Source: Isoperla grammatica (taxonomy: Eukaryota > Arthropoda > Insecta > Plecoptera > Perlodidae). From it: DNA of 64,000 nucleotides. The position numbers and the translations under genes are program-made. Positions 40,501 through 45,924 of this stretch are shown here, in pieces; positions within the stretch are counted from its first letter, which is position 1, and each line of letters opens with the position of its first letter. Below the pieces are notes generated by a model that was given only the letters and a program-made list of their open reading frames with translations, did no database searches and had not been told where the DNA came from. The stretch spans positions 9,065,545-9,129,544 of the forward strand of contig OX246745.1 of the NCBI GenBank assembly GCA_945910005.1, in the 5' to 3' direction.

Positions 40501-42325
40501 CCAATTTCTCAAACTCCAAATTGTGAAAAAAGGTGCGCCTCTTATGCGAATAATTACGGTAAATTAATTATAATTAATTACTTTAATTCACCAACGGTCT
40601 TTCTCAAGGCCACCATTGGTGATAATCTCGATAAATATCGAAGACATTTTCATTCAAAAAGAATACGGGTGTGCGAGTACTCGAAAAGTCGAGTTTGATC
40701 GAGTAGTTACTACTCGACTCGAGGTGATCGAGTTTTTCACGAAAAACGAGTCGAGTTCGAGTAGTTTTGATCAACTGAGCCGCCGTATTCAACTGGTTAA
40801 AAATGCCGCCAATTAGGTAACGTCAGTATCCGAAAATAGCTTAAGTATCGATTTTACAATCGACTTTGAAGAAAAAGTGACCTATCAATCATTATCGAGC
40901 AGATCGATACACGCGGATCGAGTAGACGACGCTTATTAGGCCAATTCGCAAAAAGTGTCTGCGGTTTTTGTGAATTAATCAATGAAAGTGTGGATGATGT
41001 AGAAGTGGCAGCCTAACAAATGGAAGGGAATCTTTGAGAACATCGCTGACACATAGGCCTCCTAGGTCTAGGCCTAGGCCTAGGCCTGGGCCTACTATGT
41101 TCAAAGAGCCTAGGCCTAGACCTAAGGGTAGGCCTACTTAATCATCAAAGATATTATATTATTATATTCCCTACTTATCATCATGTATTTGGAATCATTT
41201 TTAAAACGTTCCATACAACTTAAGTTCAAAATGTAATCTCTGCATTATTAACCTCAAAATGGGGAAACACTCGCCAACATGGTCGCACAAAAACAAAAGT
41301 GGCCATCTGACAACCCATCTGTAGTTCTATTGTTTCTCTTAAAGTCCTTCTCCTGTGCCAGGTCCCCGTGTACAGTGTAGGCCTAGTCCTAGGCCTAGCA
41401 TTTGGCCATGCTTCGAGCATATCCCAAGGCCCAAGACCTAGGCCAAGCCTTAGTACTTTCCTTGTCTAGATCACGTAGGCCTAGGCCCAGTTGGCAGAAT
41501 TTAGCATCTATAGAGCCTTAGGCCTAGGCAGACAATAATATTGAACAAATTTATGGTTTTAGGCCTAGCACCAGATAGGCTTAGGCTAAGCGACAGCTTT
41601 TAGGCCAAGGCCTAGCCTAGGGAAACTCGGCGGTAGCTTAGATGGGGACCCAGGTCCTAGGTCTAGTCTGCCTAGTCCTCTACCGGTAGTTATTCCTTTC
41701 CTGTATCTTTTTATTATATTCAGGCACTACTCGAAACTCGCGAGTTATTTACAACTCGAACTCGACTCGATTTGGAAAAGTGCTACTCGCACACCCCTAA
41801 AAAATAAGTTTTATTATCTGTTGTGTGCAAAGCACTTCGTTCCCCATAATAATACAAATATTTCGAATCCAGTCGACAGCAGAAAGGGATCTAATGGAGG
41901 GGCAAAATATAGCAATAAGGAAATATGTGGCAAACCTTTATTGGGCAACTAGGTAGAGAATGCCATAAGTTCCAACTCTGGGTGTTTGAAAGAAGATGAA
42001 GAAGAAGAAGAAGAAGAGAAGTTTTTAGTTTGGTCATGTATGAGGTAAGCTACATCGTACTCAATTAATTTGATGATTGTTACATTTCAGTACCAGTCCA
42101 GAGGGCGGGCCCATTCCCTGTGGTGATGCGTTGAGAGGTTTGCGTGATCTGGAGGCTCTCACCAGCTACAAGTCACACCTCGAGCTCAAGGACACCGTAG
42201 AGTTGGCTGTTAAACTGATCAAAGATCCGGACCAGTCAATTAAAACTGCCAAAGATGTATTGGGAGCCCTTACTGCCCAACTATACACGGAGCAGTATTT
42301 GCACATCCTAACGGAGTTAAACTAG
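3482..42325 (+). CDS. EPG5: EPG5 autophagy tethering protein (34 visible exons, one coding segment missing)
   Basis: The spliced product resembles ectopic P-granules protein 5, a very large, mostly alpha-helical protein. In animals EPG5 is a Rab7 effector on late endosomes and lysosomes; it tethers autophagosomes by binding LC3/GABARAP and promotes SNARE-driven fusion. I joined 34 exons by GT-AG borders, and every junction I could test keeps the reading frame. The visible protein has 1,910 residues before the gap and 550 after it, against about 2,580 in vertebrates. It starts with a Lys-rich segment (residues 5-16), then a low-complexity region, an LC3-interacting motif WVMV (477-480), and long helical repeats to the C-terminus. 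The start at 3482 has A at -3 and G at +4. Exon 25 ends in phase 1 and the next visible exon is cut by a 200-N gap, so roughly 100 residues are unseen. Identification rests on family recall without an alignment; I am quite sure of it. Confidence 0.9.
3679..3717. repeat. Perfect 18-bp hairpin with 3-nt loop
   Basis: GTCAATGTCAGTGCAATT is followed by TTT and its exact reverse complement, inside EPG5 intron 1. It may be a remnant of a foldback element. The arms are shorter than usual for a pre-miRNA. Confidence 0.75.
4085..4452 (-). repeat. tRNA-Gly-like SINE, family A copy 1
   Basis: On the minus strand, 4452-4381 reads as a degenerate tRNA with A-box-like TGGTCCAATGG, loop CTTCCAA (anticodon TCC) and B-box GGGTTCAAATCCC. 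The acceptor stem does not pair properly, so it is not a working tRNA. The body shares AAAGTCACCGTTTA and GTGGGGGAC blocks with the copy near 57413-57616. Confidence 0.6.
4638..5393. mobile_element. Foldback element with internal tandem duplication
   Basis: Sequence around TTTGTTTAGTATCAC (4654) recurs inverted as GTGATACTAAACAA (5362), with further pairing of AGTGAGT segments. Inside, two imperfect copies of a roughly 160-bp unit share ACCTCGGGCAAAGTCACTTT. I see no coding capacity; the 63-codon ORF at 4861 follows the repeat. Confidence 0.5.
5880..7223 (+). CDS. EPG5: EPG5 exon 2
   Basis: A 448-codon exon (residues 8-455) between a TTTCAG acceptor and GAG|GTAAGT donor. The first half is acidic and low complexity. 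The second half is helical and carries the conserved start of the EPG5 core. TAGGCCTA occurs in frame at 6050-6057. Confidence 0.88.
7270..7444. mobile_element. PIF/Harbinger-like MITE, copy 1 (175 bp)
   Basis: Nearly palindromic over its length, with termini GGCCCAAATGCATAG and CTATGCATTCGGGCC, flanked by ATA on both sides. It lies in EPG5 intron 2. Two related copies occur at 13007 and 30689. Confidence 0.72.
7781..7989 (+). CDS. EPG5: EPG5 exon 3 with LC3-interacting motif
   Basis: Reading from the acceptor TTCTAG gives an open frame of 69 codons plus two bases (residues 456-525), ending AA|GTAAGG. It contains WVMV followed by DSDGEEDE, a canonical LIR at the same relative place as the vertebrate EPG5 LIR. 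The frame has no long ATG-initiated ORF; the 79-residue ATG-initiated ORF overlapping here is in another frame and is spurious. Confidence 0.85.
7844..7855 (+). other. EPG5: LC3-interacting region (LIR) WVMV in EPG5
   Basis: Four codons encode W-V-M-V, fitting the W-x-x-[LIV] core of LIR motifs, preceded by EST and followed by a D/E-rich run. In vertebrate EPG5 a W-x-x-V motif with an acidic tail binds LC3/GABARAP. Function here is inferred. Confidence 0.7.
8220..8360. mobile_element. Palindromic MITE (141 bp)
   Basis: Ends GGCGATTCTGTATGGGCGAC and its reverse complement enclose a second pairing of GCGATGA/TCATCGC type. It lies in EPG5 intron 3. No clear target duplication was found. The 85-codon ORF over it is an artefact of the palindrome. 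Confidence 0.65.
8499..8693 (+). CDS. EPG5: EPG5 exon 4
   Basis: Opens after TTTAGCAG, completing Lys from exon 3 (AA+G). It encodes residues 525-590, a helical block rich in Tyr and Gln, and ends AG|GTGAGT in phase 2. Confidence 0.86.
9099..9348 (+). CDS. EPG5: EPG5 exon 5
   Basis: Acceptor TTTTCAG; AG+C completes Ser. Residues 590-673 include a highly conserved-looking EPG5 block with [10 protein letters not shown] and a Met/Trp-rich helix. Donor ATG|GTATGT, phase 0. Confidence 0.88.
9453..10821 (-). mobile_element. hAT transposon, internally deleted (1,369 bp)
   Basis: Perfect 15-bp terminal inverted repeats CAGGGGTGCCCAACC are flanked by a perfect 8-bp target duplication CTCTAGTC (9445-9452 and 10822-10829). 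The element sits in EPG5 intron 5 in antisense orientation and carries a truncated transposase at 9636-10565. Confidence 0.92.
9636..10565 (-). pseudogene. hAT transposase C-terminal remnant
   Basis: A 309-codon frame resembles the C-terminal half of hAT transposases of the GTF2IRD2/SCAND3/Charlie type. It has [19 protein letters not shown] near residues 68-86 and the hAT dimerisation segment, including [16 protein letters not shown], near residues 243-258. The N-terminal BED zinc finger and the first catalytic residues are absent, so the protein cannot be a full transposase. The first ~30 residues look unrelated and are probably junction sequence left by an internal deletion. Full-length relatives would be about 550-650 residues. 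Confidence 0.8.
10918..11131. mobile_element. Long near-perfect foldback with poly-G/poly-C ends
   Basis: A left arm of about 99 nt (10918-11016) is almost exactly the reverse complement of 11026-11131, with a 9-nt loop TGTCTCGAC. The outer ends are GAGCTGGGGGG and CCCCCAGCTC. The near-identity of the arms implies a young element. It lies in EPG5 intron 5. Confidence 0.75.
11232..11393 (+). CDS. EPG5: EPG5 exon 6
   Basis: A 54-codon exon (residues 674-727) between GTTTTAG and CAG|GTATGT, phase 0 on both sides. Its frame starts [10 protein letters not shown]. Only other frames here have ATG-initiated ORFs, so it is easily missed. Confidence 0.83.
11803..12246 (+). CDS. EPG5: EPG5 exon 7
   Basis: 148 codons (residues 728-875), acceptor TTTTTCAG, donor ATG|GTAAGA, phase 0. 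It contains a run of helices including the [13 protein letters not shown] segment typical of EPG5. The open frame runs past the donor to 12363 but loses protein-like character. Confidence 0.88.
12762..12944 (+). CDS. EPG5: EPG5 exon 8
   Basis: 61 codons (residues 876-936), acceptor TTTTACAG, donor CAG|GTGAAC, phase 0. Contains [14 protein letters not shown], matching the EPG5 core. Confidence 0.87.
13007..13182. mobile_element. PIF/Harbinger-like MITE, copy 2 (176 bp)
   Basis: Same family as the copy at 7270, with termini GGCCCGAATGCATAG and CTATGCATTTGGGCC. It is flanked by TTA on both sides, the typical 3-bp Harbinger target duplication. Confidence 0.78.
13271..13488 (+). CDS. EPG5: EPG5 exon 9
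   Basis: Residues 937-1009, acceptor CTAAACAG, ends GC|GTAAGT in phase 2. Contains the segment [14 protein letters not shown], characteristic of EPG5. Confidence 0.88.
13864..14188 (+). CDS. EPG5: EPG5 exon 10
   Basis: Residues 1009-1117, acceptor TTGTTAG (GC+C completes Ala), donor TTG|GTAAGT, phase 0. Contains [14 protein letters not shown], a recognisable EPG5 signature. Confidence 0.9.
14582..14611 (+). CDS. EPG5: EPG5 exon 11 (microexon)
   Basis: A 30-nt exon ([10 protein letters not shown]) between TTTCTTTAG and GTCAGT, phase 0 on both sides. It fits the frame and the acidic linker expected here, but it is so short that it could be skipped or spurious. Confidence 0.5.
16060..16135 (+). 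repeat. tRNA-derived sequence (pseudo-tRNA or SINE head)
   Basis: TGGCTCATGCAGTTGG resembles a pol III A box, and GGTTCGAATCC (16114-16124) is a perfect B box at tRNA-like spacing. The acceptor arms do not pair convincingly, so I call a tRNA-derived repeat and not a functional tRNA. Confidence 0.5.
16579..16883. mobile_element. Foldback element, one arm carrying a TAGGCCTA insertion
   Basis: The left arm GGTGCTATCGCTTAATACAG and right arm CTGTATTGAGCGATAGCGCC are inverted copies. Pairing extends outward through AAATACT/AGTATTT. The left arm alone has GGCCTA inserted after TA at 16597. Confidence 0.65.
17066..17113 (+). CDS. EPG5: EPG5 exon 12 (microexon)
   Basis: A 48-nt exon (16 residues, IMNMPGQ... 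to TNTG) between TTCTCAG and GGT|GTAAGT, phase 0. It is part of the same poorly conserved linker. TAGGCCTA begins six bases into the following intron. Confidence 0.6.
17696..17926 (+). CDS. EPG5: EPG5 exon 13
   Basis: 77 codons (residues 1144-1220), acceptor TTCTTGCAG, donor AAG|GTAAAT, phase 0. Contains [10 protein letters not shown] and SLPATPWFA, strong EPG5-like segments. Confidence 0.88.
17986..18804. mobile_element. hAT-like non-autonomous element (819 bp)
   Basis: Termini AGGGTTGCCGTT and AACGGCAACCCT are inverted. The flanks TTTCAACT and TTTCAACA are an 8-bp duplication with one change. Both ends are rich in ATCGAT/GATAATC subterminal repeats. A poly-C patch lies at 18376-18394. The ORFs inside have no recognisable domain. 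It sits in EPG5 intron 13. Confidence 0.68.
19053..19219 (+). CDS. EPG5: EPG5 exon 14
   Basis: Residues 1221-1276, acceptor TTTAACAG, ends CC|GTAAGT in phase 2. Contains [15 protein letters not shown] and a Trp/Phe-rich helix. Confidence 0.88.
19503..19553. repeat. (ATT)n microsatellite
   Basis: About 17 consecutive ATT units in EPG5 intron 14. Confidence 0.9.
19842..20042 (+). CDS. EPG5: EPG5 exon 15
   Basis: Residues 1276-1343, acceptor TTTTTTAG (CC+G completes Pro), ends AA|GTAAGT in phase 2. A basic amphipathic helix with [14 protein letters not shown], probably coiled. Confidence 0.88.
20206..20329 (+). CDS. EPG5: EPG5 exon 16
   Basis: Residues 1343-1384, acceptor TCTCTGCAG (AA+A completes Lys), donor GAC|GTAAGT, phase 0. 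Contains [13 protein letters not shown]. Confidence 0.88.
20905..21068 (+). CDS. EPG5: EPG5 exon 17
   Basis: Residues 1385-1439, acceptor TTCAACAG, ends CG|GTGAGT in phase 2. Encodes a charged helix ([16 protein letters not shown]) of the EPG5 core. Confidence 0.86.
21589..21738 (+). CDS. EPG5: EPG5 exon 18
   Basis: Residues 1439-1489, acceptor TGTTTCAG (CG+A completes Arg), ends CA|GTAAGT in phase 2. Contains [14 protein letters not shown]. Confidence 0.87.
22320..22575. mobile_element. Foldback MITE with TA target site (256 bp)
   Basis: TGTAACACCTATAGTAGGCT at the left end is matched by its reverse complement at the right end, and TA flanks both ends (22318, 22576), as in Tc1/mariner-derived MITEs. 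The element ends 25 bases before EPG5 exon 19, within its acceptor region. Confidence 0.68.
22601..22793 (+). CDS. EPG5: EPG5 exon 19
   Basis: Residues 1489-1553, acceptor GTTTTCCAG (CA+G completes Gln), donor ATG|GTGAGT, phase 0. A foldback MITE ends 25 bases upstream of this exon. Confidence 0.86.
23140..24540 (+). pseudogene. Reverse transcriptase of the Jockey-like element
   Basis: The element-derived frame starts near 23167 and runs to a TAA at 24540 with no internal stop. It has the RT signatures [59 protein letters not shown] (spread over residues 25-221) and the catalytic FADD near residue 234, then a thumb/C-terminal region ending RLPKHILLK. Jockey-clade ORF2 proteins are about 900 residues and begin with an endonuclease domain; that half is lost. 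The intact frame suggests a recent insertion. The first few codons of the 466-codon frame belong to the host intron and target duplication. Confidence 0.88.
23165..24818 (+). mobile_element. 5'-truncated Jockey-like non-LTR retrotransposon
   Basis: A 16-bp target duplication ACCACAGTATTCACTT (23149-23164 and 24819-24834) brackets a segment holding a reverse transcriptase ORF, a 3' UTR and a TTATTATTATTAT-type tail. The endonuclease domain and the first ORF are missing, as expected for incomplete reverse transcription. It lies in sense orientation in EPG5 intron 19. Confidence 0.9.
24877..25019 (+). CDS. EPG5: EPG5 exon 20
   Basis: Residues 1554-1601, acceptor TTGTTTAG, ends AT|GTAAGT in phase 2. 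It follows the intron that holds the Jockey-like insertion. Confidence 0.86.
25129..25306 (+). CDS. EPG5: EPG5 exon 21
   Basis: Residues 1601-1660, acceptor TTGTTGCAG (AT+G completes Met), donor CAG|GTAAGT, phase 0. Contains [14 protein letters not shown] and FFPPSRDS. Confidence 0.88.
25694..25891 (+). CDS. EPG5: EPG5 exon 22
   Basis: 66 codons (residues 1661-1726), acceptor GTTCCAG, donor CGG|GTAGGT, phase 0. Helical segment with [18 protein letters not shown]. Confidence 0.87.
26293..26424 (+). CDS. EPG5: EPG5 exon 23
   Basis: 44 codons (residues 1727-1770), acceptor ATGTTTCAG, donor AAG|GTAGGA, phase 0. Starts [17 protein letters not shown]. Confidence 0.86.
26559..26795 (+). CDS. EPG5: EPG5 exon 24
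   Basis: 79 codons (residues 1771-1849), acceptor GGTTTCAG, donor GAG|GTAAGG, phase 0. Contains [18 protein letters not shown]. Confidence 0.88.
26892..27039. mobile_element. Palindromic Harbinger-like MITE (148 bp)
   Basis: Nearly perfect foldback with ends TGCTACGTTTACAGCTACGC and the reverse complement, flanked by TTA on both sides. It lies in EPG5 intron 24. It is GC-rich and unlike its surroundings. Confidence 0.75.
27340..27523 (+). CDS. EPG5: EPG5 exon 25
   Basis: Residues 1850 to the first base of codon 1911, acceptor GTCCACAG. The donor is taken as AGAT|GTAAGC. The open frame continues to 27681, but the extension is hydrophobic and looks like translated intron. Phase 1 implies that the next, unseen exon begins with two bases of a split codon. 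Confidence 0.78.
28165..28390. repeat. AATAC/TATAA pentamer array
   Basis: Tandem AATAC units grade into TATAA units over about 220 bp. A similar TATAA array occurs at 45748-45811. Confidence 0.9.
30310..31522. mobile_element. Possible decayed hAT-type element
   Basis: TATCGTGACCAGATGGC near 30310 and GTCTGGTCACCCTA near 31504 are inverted partners of the TAGGGTGACCAGA-type end known from hAT families. The left end is degenerate and I found no target duplication. The MITE at 30689 lies inside. Confidence 0.35.
30689..30866. mobile_element. PIF/Harbinger-like MITE, copy 3 (older)
   Basis: Homologous along its whole length to the copies at 7270 and 13007, with more substitutions. Terminal GGTCAAATCCATGG is diverged and the flanking trinucleotides no longer match. 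Confidence 0.7.
31588..31749 (+). CDS. Unidentified terminal-type exon inside EPG5 intron 25
   Basis: After an acceptor CTTCAACAG, one frame stays open for 53 codons to a TGA at 31747. It starts [17 protein letters not shown] and ends [19 protein letters not shown] motifs follow at 31766 and 31770. Composition and codon use look like real coding sequence, but I do not recognise the family. The phase (0) does not fit EPG5 exon 25 (phase 1). It may be the last exon of a nested gene whose other exons I cannot see, a gene fragment, or a scaffolding error near the N gap. Confidence 0.45.
   Translation, partial: KRLVDDYLSLLHLSDNEFTRRSVYNILYYFNVKYTRSCTVTELLATENGVTLS
33905..34067. mobile_element. 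Palindromic MITE (163 bp)
   Basis: GTCCATCCACATTGAAAATT at the left pairs with AATTTTCAATGTGGATGGGC at the right. Inner arms contain CAGTAACAGTAA/TTACTGTTACTG and a paired CACTCCCATTGGCT block. No target duplication is clear. Confidence 0.7.
34248..34447. other. Assembly gap of exactly 200 N
   Basis: Run of 200 N. The second gap (61301-61500) has the same length, so both are probably fixed-size placeholders and the true lengths are unknown. This one removes the start of an EPG5 exon. Confidence 0.95.
34448..34498 (+). CDS. EPG5: EPG5 exon 26 (5' part lost in N gap)
   Basis: Seventeen in-frame codons, [17 protein letters not shown], run from the gap edge to donor AAG|GTATGG. The composition and position fit the EPG5 segment expected between exons 25 and 27. 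The exon start lies inside the N run. Confidence 0.7.
35060..35248 (+). CDS. EPG5: EPG5 exon 27
   Basis: 63 codons, acceptor TGTTTCAG, donor AAG|GTACGT, phase 0. Contains [13 protein letters not shown] and ends in a Lys/Glu-rich helix. Confidence 0.88.
35268..35635. mobile_element. Element with AGTGATGTGCAAC termini (368 bp)
   Basis: Left AGTGATGTGCAACAATATT and right AATATCGTTGCACATCACT are inverted repeats. It lies in EPG5 intron 27 and contains a copy of the repeat ending in (GAA)n. No exact target duplication is seen. Confidence 0.55.
35455..35566 (+). repeat. Repeat family C copy 1, ending in (GAA)n
   Basis: AAGGAAATATGTGGCAAACC through a terminal GAA/AGA microsatellite is shared with 41917-42016. 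A unique body ending in a short tandem tail is typical of a retroposon 3' end. Confidence 0.55.
35705..35874 (+). CDS. EPG5: EPG5 exon 28
   Basis: Acceptor GTTTTCAG, ends AA|GTAGGT in phase 2. Contains [17 protein letters not shown] and DWWVFKYD. Confidence 0.88.
35960..36513. mobile_element. CGAGTA-rich hAT-like element, partial copy
   Basis: Starts TAGGGGTGTGCAAGTTCTCG and is collinear with the first ~500 bp of the element at 40664. It stops at an ATATTATTATATT patch, so the right terminus is missing. It lies in EPG5 intron 28. It contains a dense cluster of TAGGCCTA. Confidence 0.6.
36526..36553. repeat. (AAGT)n microsatellite
   Basis: About seven AAGT units, followed by TTTTATTTCCATTTGTAGAC. 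This looks like the tail of an antisense retroposon. Confidence 0.7.
36928..37136 (+). CDS. EPG5: EPG5 exon 29
   Basis: Acceptor ACTTTCAG (AA+T completes Asn), ends A|GTAAGT in phase 1. Contains [17 protein letters not shown]. Confidence 0.88.
37291..37542 (+). CDS. EPG5: EPG5 exon 30
   Basis: Acceptor TTTTCTAG (A+CC completes Thr), ends G|GTAAAG in phase 1. A helical-repeat block with [17 protein letters not shown]. Confidence 0.88.
38104..38314 (+). CDS. EPG5: EPG5 exon 31
   Basis: Starts after CTGTTACAG, where G+TG completes Val and matches the exon 30 phase. Ends TC|GTAAGT in phase 2. Contains [18 protein letters not shown]. The open frame extends 67 bases upstream, but the phase requires this acceptor. 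Confidence 0.82.
39149..39358 (+). CDS. EPG5: EPG5 exon 32
   Basis: Acceptor TTGTTGCAG (TC+G completes Ser), ends AA|GTAAGT in phase 2. Contains [16 protein letters not shown] and the [12 protein letters not shown] signature. Confidence 0.88.
39774..39899 (+). CDS. EPG5: EPG5 exon 33
   Basis: Acceptor TCTGATAG (AA+A completes Lys), ends AG|GTTAGT in phase 2. The frame begins [19 protein letters not shown]. It does not correspond to the longest ORF on either strand here, but it is the only frame that joins exons 32 and 34. Confidence 0.82.
40664..41799. mobile_element. CGAGTA-rich hAT-like element, full copy (1,136 bp)
   Basis: Left end TACGGGTGTGCGAGTA and right end TACTCGCACACCCCTA are inverted. 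Flanking 8-mers AAAAAGAA and AAAAATAA differ at one base. Subterminal regions are full of CGAGT motifs. There is no transposase frame; the interior is rich in TAGGCCTA. It lies in EPG5 intron 33. Confidence 0.68.
41917..42016 (+). repeat. Repeat family C copy 2, ending in (GAA)n
   Basis: Matches 35455-35566 through AAGGAAATATGTGGCAAACC and the terminal GAA microsatellite. It ends about 75 bases before EPG5 exon 34. Confidence 0.55.
42091..42325 (+). CDS. EPG5: EPG5 exon 34 (terminal coding exon)
   Basis: Acceptor CATTTCAG (AG+T completes Ser), 77 further codons and a TAG stop at 42323-42325. It encodes an amphipathic C-terminus ending ILTELN. AATAAA follows at 42426. Confidence 0.88.
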
Positions 42326-45089
42326 CTAAAATGCAACGACTGATTTTATATTCATAGTTATATCGAATGGACATTCAAAATTAAACCTTTTAAGTATTAA
42401 TACGTTTTCATTATCACTGAAGTCCAATAAACATTATTATTCAGGGATCAAGTTTTACAAGTAGTAGTGAGATTCGTATTTTCGATTCCCCTAATTCACA
42501 ACAAAGATATCCTAAATACTGGCACTTGCAATTTGAACCTTTGTACCATGTTAGTTTGTTTGCTCTACTTATTCTCCCTTTTTTCCTCATGTTATCGTAA
42601 GATATAGGTCTACTATAGGAAATAATGTTCTACATATTTATTTTCCATCTGTTGTCATTTTTATAACTTTTCATGTTTTGAATTCAGATTATAAGAAAAT
42701 TGAAATGAAAATGAAGGCAGTTAATGTACCTACCCTAAGGTTAATTCATTATGGAAACGTTTTGCCCCTACAGGATATTTTACTTAAATCTCACGGTGGT
42801 TGTGAAATGCATATATGTATTTTAGAATGTTACATATCTGGTCTGGATGTTGGGCCTGAAATGGTATAAAGGTTGAGTTGTAAATTGATAAACCACCCAC
42901 TTTCTGTGCATGCTATACATGTTTGTTCTATTGGACATTGAATATTACCCTTCTCAACACTACATCACTACTTTATCCGTGTGCCATGATTAAAAGTTTG
43001 CAGTAGAAAAGCACTCGACGAGTAATTGCTTTCGGTTGGACGCAATGCTGTCCACGTTAGTACAGAAAGAAGACTATAGGCACGCTTTCGTTTTGTTGAA
43101 TTCTGTACCTCTAGTCAAAGTGGAGACCTATTATTCAGTCACTGTTATGTGTGTTAAGGTTAAGTAGGCGGCTTGCTTTAGTGATATGTATGGATGTTGA
43201 AGCCCCCAGCAACATTGTCCACATTTTGAATCTCAAACATAGTAGTCCAGATTCAAATTGTGACCTTGTGAAAGATAACATGTTCACTACAGTAAATGTC
43301 CTTTACGCTACGCGTTTCAATACTAGACGTTTACCTGGTCATAAATGTGTACAATACACACTCATTCTCTGCTGTCAAGTTTTTATTTCTTTAAATGCTT
43401 GGGCATTGTGGGATCCAGTGACTTCCTATAACTTAAGTGATGTTAGATTTGCTACAAGACATTAATGCCATGACATTTACTTGCTGGAGATTTGGCTTCA
43501 ACTTTACGAGACCAAAGATTCCAAATGTGATTTATTTGTTATAATGTACGGTAAGTGAAGCAAGCTGCCTGAAACATAACCTCGGTCTCACACAGTAGGT
43601 CTTTCTAGTGATCACTTGTAAGTAAGTAGTTCACTTCTCATTTGCAGAATGCAACACAAATTAACAATAGCTTATGTAATCTTTTAATAGCAATCTAGTT
43701 TTATTTAACATGACTGTGCAATCAGAGCATTGTTTGTAACCAAGTTTTATGTAACACTGTTGATAATATTAAATTTAACATTGTTGCTACTATACCTCTG
43801 TTATCTTATTTTCAAAGCCTTCATTATTATTTCCCATTTCAACGTTGCAATAAATATAACCAGTTTTAAAAAATCAAGAAGTGTTTAACATGAGTCATAA
43901 AGTGGTTATCGTATCGTCGACTGAATGGAAATGGACTTGGAAGTGTTTATTTTAAATTTCATTTCAGATGTATGTCAAACCATCCATCACTAATAATAAA
44001 TTGGAGTTATTATAAGCCCACTAAACACAAACATACGTGTCGAATCATTAGACGCTGACGCTTTTGCGTAGGTCGAACGAAAAAGTCCCTCCACTCAACA
44101 AGGTTTCGTTCAGCCCACAGCGCAAGTTACGTTTCGTCTGTGACGTCAACCAGTACCGGTTCGTCATAATGCTGAAATCCCCATTAAAATGGAACATGAG
44201 GAACAACGCCTCACTTCCACGTCTCGTAACTTAATTGTAGCCCAATTTCCAAATGACATCGACGTAACCTGGGAATCATTGTGATTTGTTTGTATGGTTG
44301 ATATTGTCGATTCCAATATATGCGAGGTTTTTATAATGATGGAAACAATACCTTGTAATCGCCTACCCGCTACGTTTGGCTCATAGCAACAGCACGGATT
44401 CAAGTGACCCATCATAAGTAATTTGTTTCTAGGTACAGTTAAAAACTGTCTCCATCATATAAAAGCCGACAGTTTGATACAGAATTTGGTACCAAACTCA
44501 ATCGTCTTCATCATAAATATTCAAAATTGCTTGCCCCCCGAATTGGCTGATAACGTGACAAATGATAGACCAGATGCAGAAGATGCTAAATCAATGATTT
44601 TTACATCATATATGTTGATAACACAGGGCTGGCAACACTTGTCCAAATTTGTTTCTGTATTTTTATTTTTTTTGTCACTCATCTAGACTTCCTTAAAACT
44701 TAATTATGCTGGGGGTCATACCAACAGAGACAGGCGCCCTAGTTTTCAGATTTTCTCTCAGATGATCAAAATCAGAGACTTTTGAAATTTTTGTTTTTCT
44801 TTATTTTTTTAAAAAATACGAATATAATCAAGAAGGTATGAATATGAAGGAATCAACAACCAAAAAATTCTATCTCAAACCGTTTTCCCGTTAAAAAATT
44901 AAAACCTCAGATAATGCCCGATTCTGATTACCTGAAGTTGGCGTCGCCTCACCTTGACCTGTGTAAACCGACGCTACCAACGCTCATACTACGTCACCAA
45001 GGATTCTTACTGACCTTAAGTTCGACGCTACGACTAACTAGGTACCACCGTTCATCCACAATCGGTACCGAAAGTGGAACTTGACCAAC
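42326..45089. other. EPG5 3' flank
   Basis: Beyond the likely 3' UTR I see no supported gene. A 104-codon ORF (43151) has no family resemblance. A frame at 44440-44640 after TTTCTAG is somewhat protein-like (ELADNVTNDRPDAEDAK), but unrecognised and without a good donor. TGACGTCA-like GTGACGTCAA near 44139 may be a chance CRE. Confidence 0.4.
42426..42431 (+). terminator. Candidate EPG5 poly(A) signal
   Basis: AATAAA lies 101 bases after the EPG5 stop codon. A second AATAAA near 43849 could serve a longer 3' UTR. Site use is not visible from sequence. Confidence 0.5.
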
Positions 45090-45445
45090 TGTCATATTTA
45101 CTAAATAGTCAATTAATTCATCATAATTAATTAATTAATTAATGTTTTATATGGGAATCGATATTTCACCCACTTTCCAACGTCGAATCGAGCTGAAAGT
45201 TTTCACACAGACGTATTCTTAACGACAATACATTAATCAATCGTCACATTTACTAAATAGTCAATTAATTCATCATAATTAATTAATCAACGTTTTATAT
45301 GGGAATCGATATTTCACCCATTTTCCAATGTCCAATCGAGCTGAAAGTTTTCACACAGACGTATTTTCTAAATGACAATATATGAATTTAAATCAATGAT
45401 CAGATTCACTAATTAATCAATTAATCCATCATAATTAATTAATTA
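45090..45445. repeat. AT-rich tandem repeat, ~155-bp unit, 2-3 copies
   Basis: Units share ACTAAATAGTCAATTAATTC, ATATGGGAATCGATATTTCA and GAGCTGAAAGTTTTCACAC. Spacing is about 153 and 157 bases. The third copy is incomplete. Confidence 0.8.
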
Positions 45446-45747
45446 AACAATTAGCTTCATATGGGGAATTAGTCACAGCTAGTGAGGATGGGCCAACCAG
45501 ATGCAGGCATTGGAATTACCGCTGGTTGATCAGGACTCAAATATCCGTGACGAAAGCATCGGATATGTTGCTATGCAGCAAGAATGTCAACACGCTCCAC
45601 TTGTAAGTATGGTACAACCCCAGGCGGTGAGTCATTCACCATGTACGCGTGGTGCGTTCCCTTTGCGTGGTTCCACCTCACAGTTGATCGGATGGAGTTG
45701 GTGCCAGCGCAGCTGCTGTTATCTATCACGGTAGGAATTGATTGTTA

Positions 45748-45811
45748 TAATATAATATAATATAATAAATTTATAATATAATATAATATAATATAATATA
45801 ATATAATATAG
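45748..45811. repeat. TATAA pentamer array
   Basis: About 12 TATAA units, similar to the array at 28165-28390. Confidence 0.85.
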
Positions 45812-45924
45812 TAATGCAGTGCCAGACAATGGCGGATCTAGACCATTCATGGGATAACTGTAGCCCCTTTCTAAATTCGGACAAGTCCAGTGAGCACATA
45901 TTCGATTGCAAGATTCTTTAAGAC

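Noticed and set aside
43151..43465. 104-codon ORF downstream of EPG5
   Set aside because: No family resemblance, no splice context and AT-rich codon use like the surroundings. It is more likely 3' flank.
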